In this document: piece after piece, positions 1 to 10,200 of the stretch
How positions within the stretch are numbered: position 1 is the stretch's first letter
Layout: each line of letters starts with the position of its first letter
NCBI GenBank assembly: GCA_027563935.2
Contig: CM050453.2
Coordinates: 68,308,018-68,372,017, forward strand
Source: Costus lasius
Taxonomy: Eukaryota; Streptophyta; Magnoliopsida; Zingiberales; Costaceae
DNA length: 64,000 bases
Direction: 5' to 3'
Translations under genes and position numbers: made by a program
Notes under the pieces: generated by a model
What the model was told of the DNA's origin: nothing
Database searches by the model: none
What the model saw: the letters and a program-made list of their open reading frames with translations, nothing else

Positions 1-101
1 ATACAGATGACAATCTGGCAGACCCGCTTACCAAGCCTCTGGCGCAGCAGAAGCATGAGAAGCACTGTAATAATATGGGTTTGAGATTTCTCAACCATTA
101 G
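1..101 (+). CDS. 3' end of copia gag-pol polyprotein (element I), partial
   Basis: This is the last 32 codons of a Ty1/copia polyprotein cut by the window edge, with the stop TAG at 99-101. The visible peptide has the RNase H tail motif DDNLADPLTKPLAQQKH and ends MGLRFLNH, the same ending as the full polyprotein at 7298-11173. The frame is open. A polypurine tract and an LTR follow directly, so this is the 3' end of a + strand Angela-type element whose body lies left of the window. Whether the rest is intact cannot be seen. Confidence 0.9.
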   Translation, partial: TDDNLADPLTKPLAQQKHEKHCNNMGLRFLNH

Positions 102-121
102 ATTAAGTGCAAGTGGGAGAT
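102..121 (+). other. Polypurine tract, element I
   Basis: The sequence GCAAGTGGGAGAT directly precedes the LTR start TGTTGGGG. It is the usual plus-strand primer position of copia elements, and the same sequence sits before the LTRs of A, B, C and D. Confidence 0.8.
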
Positions 122-1824
122 TGTTGGGGTATGCCCTTAAGGCTAATGTTTGAGGCCTATGGGAATGTATCAGTATCATGTAATAAACTGTTATGTTTAA
201 AGGCATGGTTGTTATTCAGTTAGCTACATTGTCTGCTGCTATATATGTTCTTCTGAATAATGTCTCAAAAGCTGTTCAGCTAGGCTGATATGCTATTATG
301 TCCTTAGTCGATGTATCTTGGTGAACATGAGACAACCTTGATATGGATAAGACTAATATGTAGTCTAATCTTATAGGATGCTTCGAGCATGGAATAAGAT
401 GTAGACTCATGGGTACATTGGATGTACTGGACAGACCCTACTAGGATGTTCAATTGTTTGTCGCAATATGAATATTCCTTGATTGCAACAAGTGGCACAT
501 TTCCTCTGACTTGAGATCACTTGTGTTTCTAAATGATGATTGTCATTGTTTTGAGGTAGTTCAATATCATTTGAAACATAATGATTATAGACTATCTTGG
601 ATGATGAGCTTGAGTCAGGTTAGGGCACTAGTGATAGACATAGGATTGCCGTCTCCTTGTTTAAGGAGTGTGATGTTCTAAAGGGGCCCCCTGGATGAGA
701 TGATTGAGAGAGTGTATGGCCATACCCAGGTGACAGTGTTCATCTGATCTAATCATGCTCATCATATTGGAGTTACGAGCTTGACAGGCTTGTCCAATAA
801 GAACATCCAGTGGCAAAGGAAATATGCATGCCTTGTGAAATGATTCACACTTGTGCTGTGGTTTGGGTGTAGTCTTGGAAGACTCTTTCCTCTATATCGG
901 GAGACAGTGATGTGTTGCTAGATACCCCTCACTGATCGTGATAATGAGAATTATCGTTACCGACATTTAAAGGAAACCCTCAGGGTCGCACAATTTGATG
1001 ATATGGCTTACTTAAGTCAGATCGTGTGGACTGAATTGTTCAGGTTCAGTTTAAAGGGATTTAATCTCTGATTGTGAGTGAGATCTGGTCTGATCATGTT
1101 TGATTGATTAGAGCTTGAGATCGGTAAGCTTCGATCGAGAGAATAGATGCCAGATCGGTCAGATCAGGAGCATCAAGGAGATCGACGGTTAGATCGGGAA
1201 CCTTAGGGTTTATTTAAGATCTAGACCATAATACTTGGATTTATTAGTCTTGGACCAAACCGAAATGAACCGCTCATGGAATGAGCGCATGGTTCAAGGC
1301 TTGGCGACAAGTTCACTTGGCGTGAACATATGGGGCGGTGAGTGGTTACTATTTTTAGTAACCATGATCTCCACTTGGTGGGGGGCTCTCGTCCGATTAG
1401 AGTAATCTCTATTCTTGCCACTTGAACTGATTTTTCCTCTCGACTCTCGTGGTGTGTGGCGACGCTTGAAGGTTGAGGAGGATTTGGCCAAGAGAAAAAG
1501 ATCTCCATCCCTTTCTCATTCGATCAAGGATTCTTTGAACCCTTGCTAGCACAAGGAGCAACAAAGAGTTTGCCTTCATCCTCTTGTGTGCGAGACTTTG
1601 GAGAAGTGGCACTTGCGACTTTAGCTTCCAAGGCGACATCTACTCCATGGCGATGGTATGATCGTTTTGCATCATCTTGAATAGCTTTTCATTAAGTTGA
1701 TCTTTTAACATGCAAGTCGATCCTATAAACCCTAGTTTCCGCAAGTCAAAATTTTATGCGCCATCACTTTAGGGTTTTTGCTCCCTCAAGAAGGGGACCC
1801 CCCCTAATCTAAGGGGCACTTTCA
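122..1824 (+). repeat. 3' LTR of Angela-type copia element I (1703 bp)
   Basis: It begins TGTTGGGGTATGCCC like the other Angela LTRs here and ends in CA at ...CACTTTCA. It shares the conserved blocks of the family: CTTTMTATCGGGAGACAGTG near 890-910, CCTTGCTAGCACAAGG at 1541-1556, and the start-codon and donor block ATGGCGATG followed by GTATGATC at 1647-1663. The 3' end is inferred from alignment with the other LTRs. The flank then changes to an older copia sequence, and the matching target duplication would lie left of the window. Confidence 0.85.
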
Positions 1825-1979
1825 ATCTAGGGTGATGTGATGATATGCAGAGTTGACACAGAGAACAATCTAGCCGAACCACTGACCAAGGCTTTGGCGC
1901 AGCAGAAGCATGATGGTCATTCTAAAGACATGGGGGGTTGAGGTTTCTCAACAACTAGGTCTCAATGCAAGTGGAAGAT
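1825..1979 (+). pseudogene. Tail of an older copia polyprotein (element H)
   Basis: Translation gives an RNase H tail, DVMICRVDTENNLAEPLTKALAQQKH, then HSKDMGG and a stop TGA near 1936. It clearly resembles the Angela tail but diverges. A weaker polypurine tract, GCAAGTGGAAGAT, ends the segment. Element I was inserted into this element, because the reading frame starts abruptly at the LTR border. Everything upstream lies outside the window. Confidence 0.7.
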
Positions 1980-2035
1980 TGTAAGTGTTATGCCCTAGGA
2001 CCTATTGTTGGTTCGAATACATGTACTACATTTAC

Positions 2036-2108
<73 letters not shown>

Positions 2109-2833
2109 TAACATTGTCATTGTCAAAGTTTTCCATGCATCTGTGCATATGTTTGTTTACATGATGATGTCCCTAGAGATCGTATCTCAAAAATATTATG
2201 TCCCAGGTCGAGTACCATAGTGGATAAGGGACAACTATCGCACGGGTGAGACTAGTTTATGCCCTGGTTAAGCATAGGGTGCTAAATGCAAGCATATGGT
2301 TATATCAAAGTAGATATACAGGACTAACCCATCATGAAGTTTTAATTTAGTGTCTCAAGTTAAAATTCACAGTGACAGAAAAGCAAATTGTATTTATATA
2401 TGGTAAGGGGTTTGCATTGATACAACCTAACGCCTAGCCGTAGCAGGAAGGTCAAAACGATTGTAATTGGGTATACATGAGCCGTATGAGACGTACATCT
2501 CACCAATAAAGGATTTGCCCATTCCTTAAATGGAAGCTTGATGTCCTTGGGCCTCCCCCCTCCCCCCCCCCCCCGCCACCCACCCACCATATGGATGCAT
2601 GACTGAAAGTGTGTGGCCCACACCTTGGTTAAGCCTGATTTAGTCATAACCACTTGATTGGGCAAAACAAGCGTGACACGCTTGTCTAATCTGGATTTCA
2701 GCCTGGCAAAGTGATAGAAAAATGCACATATACTTTGTTGCAGTTTAGGGGTTATCGATGATGACATTTATTCCGATGACTTGAGTAACAACAATGTGCT
2801 GCTAGATGTCACTCACTGCTTATGATGAAAAGA
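1980..2833 (+). repeat. Degenerate, truncated copia LTR (element H)
   Basis: It follows the degenerate polypurine tract and begins TGTAAGTGTTATGCCC. Short blocks resemble the - strand LTR of element E (49334 leftward), such as a GTGAGACTRGT block and a GTCACTCACTGCTTATGATGA block comparable to the Angela CCCCTCACTGATCGTGATAA. It is cut at about 2833, where the sequence switches to pol in the opposite orientation. It holds an AT microsatellite and a C-run (2562-2574). Confidence 0.5.
2041..2106. repeat. (AT)33 microsatellite
   Basis: An uninterrupted AT dinucleotide run of 66 bp inside the degenerate LTR. The apparent Tyr-Ile peptide it encodes is an artefact of the repeat. Confidence 0.98.
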
Positions 2834-3440
2834 AGCATCAGTATATCCTTGGACACTGAGCTCTTCTTATCCACCATAGACTAAGAATAAGTCTTTAGTC
2901 TTTCTCAGATACTTTAAGATATTCTTTTTGGCTGTTCAATGTGGGATACCTGGGTTGAATTGGTATTGACAGGTAATACTCACAGCATAAGCCACATTTG
3001 GTTTGGTACATAACATAGCATACATGATCGATGCCACTGCAGAAGCATAAGGAACTCGACTTATGTCCTTTTTCTCAGCCTATATAGAGGGACACTAGCT
3101 CTTGGAAAGAGTGATACCATGCTTCTAGCTCTTTATCATGATAAGTACTCTAACTTAGGGCTAGGAGCTTCTTGGATATATCTCTGTAGATCCTCACACC
3201 CAATATATAGGTGGCCTGCCCCTAAGTCCTTCATCTTGAAACACTTCCATTACCATGTCTTCGCAGCGAGAAGGGCAGGGACGTCATTTCTGATGAGCAG
3301 TACGTCTTTGAAATATAAGATTAGAAATGTGACCAAGCTCCCACTGAATCGCTTGCACACATAGGCATCGTCTTCATTCTTGATAAAGCCATAATCTCTC
3401 ACAACATTTTCAAAATGAATATTCCAACTTTGAGACATCA
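2834..3440 (-). pseudogene. Broken copia reverse transcriptase / RNase H fragment
   Basis: Read on the - strand from 3440, it matches the middle of the Angela polyprotein: SWNIHFEN..YGFIKNEDDAYVCKRFSGS..TFLILY, then the end of RT and the start of RNase H near 2840. The catalytic YVDD box has become YFKD, losing one catalytic Asp, and later parts are frameshifted. Gag, integrase and the rest are absent. It lies in opposite orientation to the LTR remnant on its left and abuts an Athila ORF on its right, so both ends are rearrangement points. It is non-functional. Confidence 0.8.
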
Positions 3441-3780
3441 TTACCATTGCCTAACCCCGAACAGACCTCAGTGCAGAACCTCGAGAATTGGAAGCTATCG
3501 CCGAGTTGTATATCTTATGCTACACATGCACCGGAGACATCTTTGCCACCACCGCCTCCTACATGGGGTGATGACGCATTTGGTATGGGCATTGACTCCT
3601 CGCCACCTAGAGTCACTGAGCCACCACCGCATGGGGCCGCCGGATCGTCCTCATAGCACGCATCCCCGGATCAGAGAGATTGGCAGAGTTACCGAGACCC
3701 AGGGTTTCAGACTATCACTACATAGTTATATAGTCAAGAGTAGCATATGGAGAGGGTGATGGGAGGCATAGGGAGGATAC
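3441..3780 (+). pseudogene. Athila-like accessory ORF, C-terminal part, first piece
   Basis: This frame aligns with the end of the - strand protein at 21690-23072: LPLPNPEQTS..NWKLSPS here against LPLPHIEKTT..NWKLSPS there, then a Pro-rich stretch and DPGFQ. In-frame TAG codons lie at 3654-3656, 3723-3725 and 3741-3743. The second replaces a CAG and the third a CGC of the other copy. The frame is cut by element A, and 3776-3780 (GATAC) is the target site duplicated at 12929-12933. The family is the extra ORF that Athila elements carry after pol; its function is unknown. Confidence 0.75.
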
Positions 3781-4547
3781 TGTTAGGGTATGCCCTTAAG
3801 GCTAATGTTTGAGGCCTTGGGATTGTATAAGTATCATGTAATAAACTTTTGTGTTTATATAGGCATGGTTATTATTCAGGTTGTTACCTTGTCTGCTGTA
3901 ATAAGTGTACTACTGAATAATGTCTCAAAGCTGTTCAGCTTGGCTGACATGCTCTATGTCCTTAGTCGAGATATCTTGGTGAACATGAGACAGCCTTGAT
4001 ATGATTGAGACTAATATGAGTGCTAATCTTATAGGATGCTTCGAGCATGGAATAAGATGTAGACTCATGGGTACATTGGATGTACTAGACAGACCCTACT
4101 GGGATATTACATTGCTTGTCACAATGTGAATAATCCTTGTAAGCAGCAAGTGGCACATTTCCTTTGACTTGAGATCACTTGTGTGTCTAAATGATGATTG
4201 TCATTGTTTTGAGGTAGTTCAATATCATTTGAAATATAATGATTATAGACTATCTTGGATGGTGAGCATGAGTCAGGTTAGGGCACTAGTGATAGATAAA
4301 GGATTGCCGTCTCCTTGTTCAAGGAGTGTGATGTTCTGAAGGGCCCCCTATATGAGATGATTGAGATAGTGTATGGCCATACCCAGATGACTATGTTCAT
4401 CTGATCTAATCATGCTCATCGTATTGGAGTTACAGGCTTGACATGCTAGTCCAATAAGAACATCCAGTGGCAAAGGAAACATGCATGCCTTGTGAAATGA
4501 TTCACACTTGTGCTATGGTTTGGGAGTAGTCTTGGAAGACTCTTTCC

Positions 4548-4555
4548 TTTATATC
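4548..4555 (+). promoter_or_regulatory. Possible TATA element in LTR A
   Basis: TTTATATC lies in the block CTTTATATCGGGAGACAGTG, which is conserved in nearly all Angela LTRs of the window although much of the LTR differs. Its position upstream of the conserved ATG and donor block would suit a promoter, but no transcript evidence exists here. Other AT-rich sites such as TTTATATAGG near 3855 are alternatives. Confidence 0.25.
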
Positions 4556-5320
4556 GGGAGACAGTGATGTGTTGCTAGATACCCCTCACTGATCGTGATA
4601 ACGTAAGTTATCGTTACCGACATTTAAAGGAAACCCTTAGGGTCGCACAATTTGATGATATGGCTTACTTAAGTCAGATCGTGTGAACTGAATTCTTTGA
4701 GTTCAGTTTAAGGGGTTTTGAACTCTGATCGTATGTGAGATCTGGTCTGATCATGTTTGATTGGTGAAGACCTTAGATCGGTAAGCTACGATCGAGAGTA
4801 TGGATACTAGATCGGTGAGATCAAGAGCATCGTGAGATGAACGGTCAGATCTGAAACCCTAGGGTTTGATATGGTCTAGACCACATGGCTTGAGCTATTT
4901 CGGTTTGGTTCATGAACCAAAGTCGATTGGAATGTTTTTAGCTTGAACCGGTTCACAATTGTGAACGCATGGTTCAATGCTAAAATGCGTTTGGGTTGGT
5001 TTGAGCGCATGGCTTGATGAGCTTCCATTTATGGAAAGTCATCAAGGCCGGTTTCACTTCAACGCCTAAACGTATATGCGTTTGCTCTCTTCTCTTCAAC
5101 GCCTTGGACTTTCGTCGAGGTGTGGTAGACGACGAGAAGGAGAGGTTGGGCAGGAAGAGCTCTCGGCCAAAAAGAGGTTCATCATCCCTTCCATACGACA
5201 AGTGCTTTGAAGAACCTTGCTAGCACAAGGATCTCAAAGAAGTGGCCGTTGATCATCTTGTGTGCGACGACAAGGAGGAGACCTCTTTTGTTCTCTTGAC
5301 TCCAAGATACGTCTCACACA

Positions 5321-5337
5321 ATGGCTATGGTATGATC
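5321..5337 (+). other. Putative LTR exon 1 start codon with splice donor
   Basis: ATGGCTATG is followed by the donor-like GTATGATC, with the intron predicted to start at 5330. Unspliced, this ATG reads four codons and stops at the TGA inside GTATGA. Spliced to the acceptor at 7276 it would be in phase 0 with gag-pol and add ten codons before its first Met. The same ATGGCNNNG-GTAWGATC block occurs in the LTRs of I, B, C, D and the solo LTR. The splice itself is a prediction. Confidence 0.5.
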
Positions 5338-5517
5338 TTCCATTCATACTTGCATATCGTTAACATGTTGATCATATGATTCTTCAAACGATCCATGGAA
5401 ACCCTTGCTTCCGCTATGAAAGGGTGATATGCGCCCCTTTAGGGTTTCACCCTCTTTGCGCTCCCCCTTGAAGGGGACCTATTAGGGATTCGCTCCCTCA
5501 TGAAAGGGACCAACAAT

Positions 5518-5529
5518 TGGTATCAGAGC
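5518..5529 (+). other. Primer binding site (tRNA-iMet), element A
   Basis: TGGTATCAGAGC is the standard plant copia primer site, complementary to the 3' end of initiator tRNA-Met. It starts two bases after the LTR end. Confidence 0.95.
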
Positions 5530-6766
5530 AGGAATTGCTTGATTCACATGATTGCTTGTTTGTGATCCTTGTTTGTATGATATGCTTAGATCTAAACTAC
5601 ATGCGAGAGTTACATATTAAGTTTGCATATCCGAAACTTGATGTATGTCTCCTTTGCGCATGTGTTGGCGCTTGCTATGGTTTTCATGCACGTTTCCTTG
5701 TTGCGCATGTGTTGGCGCTTGTGTAGTTTTTCTACAAATCAAAAGGACTTGCGCGCCTAACTAGATCTAAAGTGCCGCCTATAATAAACCCTTAGATGGG
5801 TTGATGGGGTTGAAATCACCTCTAGTGTAGATCCATTAGTCTGATCAGACCATCTGACAGCCTAGCTGGATCGACCAGATGGCACCTGTGCGCAAGCACG
5901 AGGTGGCCATAGGTCGATTGCATCTTAGGCGTGTAGCGAGGTCTGGTTGAGACAACCAGTGAACACACATGGGTTAGGCCCGGGGTCACACCCGCTTGCC
6001 AAAACTCCTGGGGTTGTTCAGCCCTTGGCGCATGCATGGTTGACCATTAGGTCAACTCGGGTCAGTTAGGACTCGGTGCATGCAAGGGCACAGGATCTGA
6101 CCAGATGGATGAGTGGATCCCTATCAATGGACCATTGTAAGGTTATAGGGCACATAAGGAAATTAAAATTGATGCCATGGGGTTTTCAAAATTTTAATTT
6201 CATGATTGGATCACATGATAATTGATGCCATGATGCTTGTCTATTTAATCTTATGTGGGTTGCCCTATTGTGTGCTGTGCTGGGGCCTGCGTGCCTGGTT
6301 AATTATAAGTTAATATTATTGTGATCTGCGTATCACTTTTTCATTAATTTATTGTATAATTGACCTGCGAGTCAAACCTTGTCTAGATAGATCAAAATGT
6401 ATTTTGATTAGACAAGAGCATAAAGGCACACATCCAAGAGGGGCATTCATCTGGTGGCGCACCTGAGATGCTTTTGGCGCTAGGGCCCTGGGTTGGACCA
6501 GATGAGATGCCAAAGAGCTCAAGTGAAGACTTAAGTAAAGTTAAGGTCTTACTAGGGTTCATGGGCTTTTACCACATAAGAGCATGCTTTCTTTTATTGC
6601 TTATATAAGTAGAATTGCATGTGTTTATCTTCTGCTATCACCATAGGACTTGCATGATAGTCAAGAAGATAAAAAGGCCGTTAAAATCCAACGCTAAAAT
6701 ATCAAGCTCGTAAAGCCTTCTGACGCGAAACCTCACCTTTCTGATTATCGTTGGAGCCGTGTTGTA

Positions 6767-6779
6767 CCCACTCAGTGGG
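6767..6779 (+). other. Leader hairpin 1, CCCACTCAGTGGG
   Basis: A 6-bp stem with a one-base centre. The same palindrome is at 55444-55456 in B and, on the - strand, at 34901-34913 in C. A variant TCCCACAAAAGTGGGA is near 19560 in fragment F, which keeps the stem while changing the loop. Confidence 0.6.
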
Positions 6780-6975
6780 CACGTCCATCTATCTTCAGAC
6801 GGTGCTGGATTTCACCTGCGTGTTACAGAGTAGGGATTTATCCCTTCTCGTTGCTCAGCATAGCACGTGGTGGTCCAGGGAGTAGGTCGGGTCAGCTTGA
6901 CCATGTAGGCTACATATGTGGCGCATATGGTAGCACATGGAGGCAGCCATCTCTGGGATCAGAGACTGTGTTGTA

Positions 6976-6988
6976 CCAACTCAGTTGG
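6976..6988 (+). other. Leader hairpin 2, CCAACTCAGTTGG
   Basis: Same design as hairpin 1, with an outer stem GACTGTG/CACAGTC around it (about 6964-6995). It is present at 55653-55665 in B and at 34693-34705 in C. Paired palindromic loops would suit RNA dimerisation or packaging, but this is inference. Confidence 0.6.
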
Positions 6989-7270
6989 CACAGTCTGCTA
7001 GATTGCCAAGATGAAGGGGAATCGCACGGGTTGGCGATTGGCTGGGACAGCCTACCAGAAATTAATGCTTGTCATCTCTGTGCATCTTATCTCGCCTGAG
7101 CGGGACGCGGAGACCAAGTATGAAATCTGGATCCCATCTCACTAAAAGAGTGTTACTCTTTCGGACTGTTTACTGGATTTTTCAGTCAGACAAAATAGTG
7201 AGAAAAAGAATCTTTCTTAAGTCCTGGATTGATTCTAAACATTGATACTGACCTTGCTGTTCTTGTATTG

Positions 7271-7276
7271 TTGTAG
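7271..7276 (+). other. Putative splice acceptor before gag-pol
   Basis: TTGTAG follows the T-rich run CTTGCTGTTCTTGTATTG. Exon 2 would start at 7277 and reach the gag-pol ATG after exactly 21 nt. The alternative CTGCAG at 7281-7286 would not be in frame with the LTR ATG. Confidence 0.45.
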
Positions 7277-7297
7277 ATTCCTGCAGCAACGAACACC

Positions 7298-10200
7298 ATG
7301 AGCTTCAATGTGCGATCCCTACTGGAAAGGGAGAAGTTTGCTGGGCCGAACTTCTCTGACTGGTTCGGACACCTTAAGATCGTTCTTAAGGCAGAGAGGA
7401 AACTGTATGTCCTCGAGACGGCGATACCGCCGCAGCCCGCTCCGAACGCCGCAAGGGCGGTTCGGGATGCCTACGAAAAGCACGTCAATGATAGCATTGA
7501 TGTCGCTTGCCTGATGCTAGCGTCTATGACGCCACCGCTGCAGCGTCAGCATGAGGATATGTCGGCTATAGAAATTATAGCGAACCTCAAGATGCTGTAT
7601 GCTGCGCAGGCGAGGACAGAACGCTATAATCTGACAAAGCTCTTCTTTCAGAGCAAACTGGCTGAGGGGAGCCCAGTGGGAGCTCACGTGCTCAAGATGA
7701 TTGGGCACAAGGAGGCTCTAGAGAAACTGGGGCATACCGTCAACCAGGAGCTTGCTGTAGATATTATTCTGCAGTCTCTTCCGCCTTCTTTCGATGCGTT
7801 CATCATTAACTTTAATATGAACAAAATCGATTGTACGCCGGCAGAGCTGCTGAATATGCTCTTGACTACTGAGGAAACTTTGAAGGGAAAGCCTTCAACC
7901 TCTGTCTTAATGGTTCCTTCCAGGAACAAGAAGAAGGGGAAGAAGGGCAAGGCCCCTGTCAAGAACTACAGTAAGGCGCTGAAACAGAAGGTGAAGCGGT
8001 CGAAGGATAACAGGTGTTTCCACTGTGGCCAGCTAGGTCACTGGAAAAAGGACTGTAAAGCGCTCCAAGGAGATAAGAGGGGAAGCATCGCTTCTGGCTC
8101 AGGTATATATGTGACTGAGGTCATGTTATCTTCTTCTACCATTTCATGGGTGTTGGACACCGCATGTGGAGTTCACATTTGTTCAAATGTGCAGGAACTC
8201 ATGAGAAGAAGGCAGGTGGGACAGCATGAGGTAGACCTACGCGTTGGAAACGGGGCACGGGTTGCTGCTGTTGCTGTAGGAGACTATTTCATTTCTTTAC
8301 CATCTGGCATTGTATTAGAATTAAACAATTGTTATTTTGTACCCAGTATTACCAAGAATATTATCTCTATTCCTGCTCTTGTCAGGAAAGGATTTGCCTT
8401 TAAATGCAAGACTTCAAAGTGTGTTTTATCTTATGATAATATTGTGTATGCAACTGGTTCAATTAACAATGGGTTATTCATGTTGGACATGGAAAGTTCT
8501 GTACAAAACATTGATAATAAGAAAGCCAAGTATGCTGATGACAGCACCTTGTTATGGCATAGTCGTTTAGGCCATATAAACGAGAAGCGCATTAAGCGGT
8601 TGCATGATCATGGACTGCTGGGATCATTCTCCTATGAGGAGATTGATACATGCAAAGCTTGTTTGATGGGTAAAATGACGAAGTCTCCTTTTCCTAACAA
8701 AGGTCAAAGGGCTTCAGGTTTACTTGACCTTATACACAGTGATGTGTGTGGGCCATTTAGTAAACATGCCAGAGGTGGCTATCTGTACTTCATTACCTTT
8801 ACTGATGATTTCAGTAGGTATGGGTATGTCTATCTAATGAGACATAAAAGTGAATCTTTTGACAAGTTCAAAGAGTTCAAAAATGAAGTACAAAATCAGC
8901 TAGGCCGAAATATCAAGGCACTTCGTTCTGATCGAGGTGGTGAATACCTAAGTCGAGAATTTACTGACTATCTAAAGGAGTATGGGATTATCTCACAGCT
9001 CACTCCGCCAGGAACACCGCAATGGAATGGTGTGTCCGAGAGGAGAAATAGAACGTTACTTGATATGGTTCGTTCTATGATGAGTCAGGCTACTCTTCCA
9101 TATTCCTTTTGGGGTTTTGCACTGGAAACAGCTGCAAAGGTACTAAACCGAGTGCCATCCAAGGCAGTTTCAAAGACGCCATATGAGTTATGGTATGGGA
9201 AACAGCCTAGCTTGACATTTATCAGGATCTGGGGTTGCGAGGCTTATGTCAAAAAGCTCGCCTCTGGGAAACTGGAGAGCAGATCTGAGAAATGTATCTT
9301 TGTCGGTTACCCTAAGGAAACTAAGGGTTATTATTTCTACGATCCCAAAGAGAACAAGGTATTTGTTGCTCGGACGGCCATATTTCTTGAGAAGGAGTTT
9401 CTTCTGCAAGAGGCCAGTGGGAGAGAAATAAAGCTGGATGAGAATCCAGAGGAAGGACAAAGTGGTCAAGCGCAGTTGGATGTGCCAGAGCCGGTTATTG
9501 AACAACCCGAGGCTCAGATATCACGGGAACCGCGAAGATCGGGAAGGATCCGTCGACAGCCTGAGCGCTATGACGGAATCTACATCATTAACAATGATGA
9601 ACCCCTTACTTATGCGGATGCGGTTAGTGGACCGGAGTCAGCTAGATGGCTTGAAGCTATGCGAGCCGAGATGGACTCCATGTCAGATAACCAAGTCTGG
9701 GATTTGGTTGATCCGCCTCCGGGAGTAATCCCTATAGGCTGTAAATGGATCTTCAAGAAGAAGATTGACATGGATGGTAACGTGGTTACCTATAAAGGCA
9801 GGCTAGTTGCGAAAGGTTTCAAACAAATCTACGGGATAGATTATGATGAAACTTTCTCTCCAGTAGCCATGTTTAAGTCTATTCGGATTCTTTTCGCGAT
9901 AGCTGCATATTACGATTATGAGATCTGGCAGATGGATGTGAAGACAGCTTTCCTTAATGGAAATCTGGATGAGGATGTGTATATGACACAACCTGAGGGT
10001 TTCACTAATCCATCAGATCGTCATAAGATATGCAAGTTAAAGAAGTCCATTTATGGACTTAAGCAAGCATCAAGAAGCTGGAATATTCGTTTTGATGAAT
10101 CAATCTCTGAGTTTGGTTTCATCAAGAACGAGGATGACCCGTGTGTATATAAGAGGTTTAGTGGGAGCGTGATTACATTCCTAATCCTCTACGTCGATGA

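Larger units (their letters stand above)
3781..5515 (+). repeat. 5' LTR of element A (1735 bp)
   Basis: It starts TGTTAGGGTATGCCC and ends GGGACCAACA; the primer site follows two bases later. It is nearly identical to 11194-12928. It carries the CCTTGCTAGCACAAGG block (about 5215-5230) and ATGGCTATG with GTATGATC at 5321-5337. Short frames inside it have no family similarity and are not annotated as genes. Confidence 0.97.
5516..7297 (+). other. Untranslated leader of element A
   Basis: About 1.8 kb between the 5' LTR and the gag-pol ATG, without a convincing frame. It is matched by the leaders of B (54117-55972) and C (34385-36184). It holds two palindromic hairpins at 6767-6779 and 6976-6988. 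It ends in a pyrimidine-rich stretch and TTGTAG at 7271-7276, a good splice acceptor 21 bp before the ATG. Long leaders with packaging and dimerisation signals are known in BARE elements; the assignment here is by analogy. Confidence 0.8.

Noticed and set aside
2005..2220. 71-codon frame with a long Tyr-Ile repeat
   Set aside because: It is the translation of the AT microsatellite inside a degenerate LTR.
3790..3999. Small frame repeated at 11203-11412
   Set aside because: It is duplicated only because the LTR is duplicated; other LTRs of the family do not keep it open.
5518..5529. tRNA gene signal near the primer sites
   Set aside because: Only the 12-18 nt complement of tRNA 3' ends is present, not a tRNA fold.
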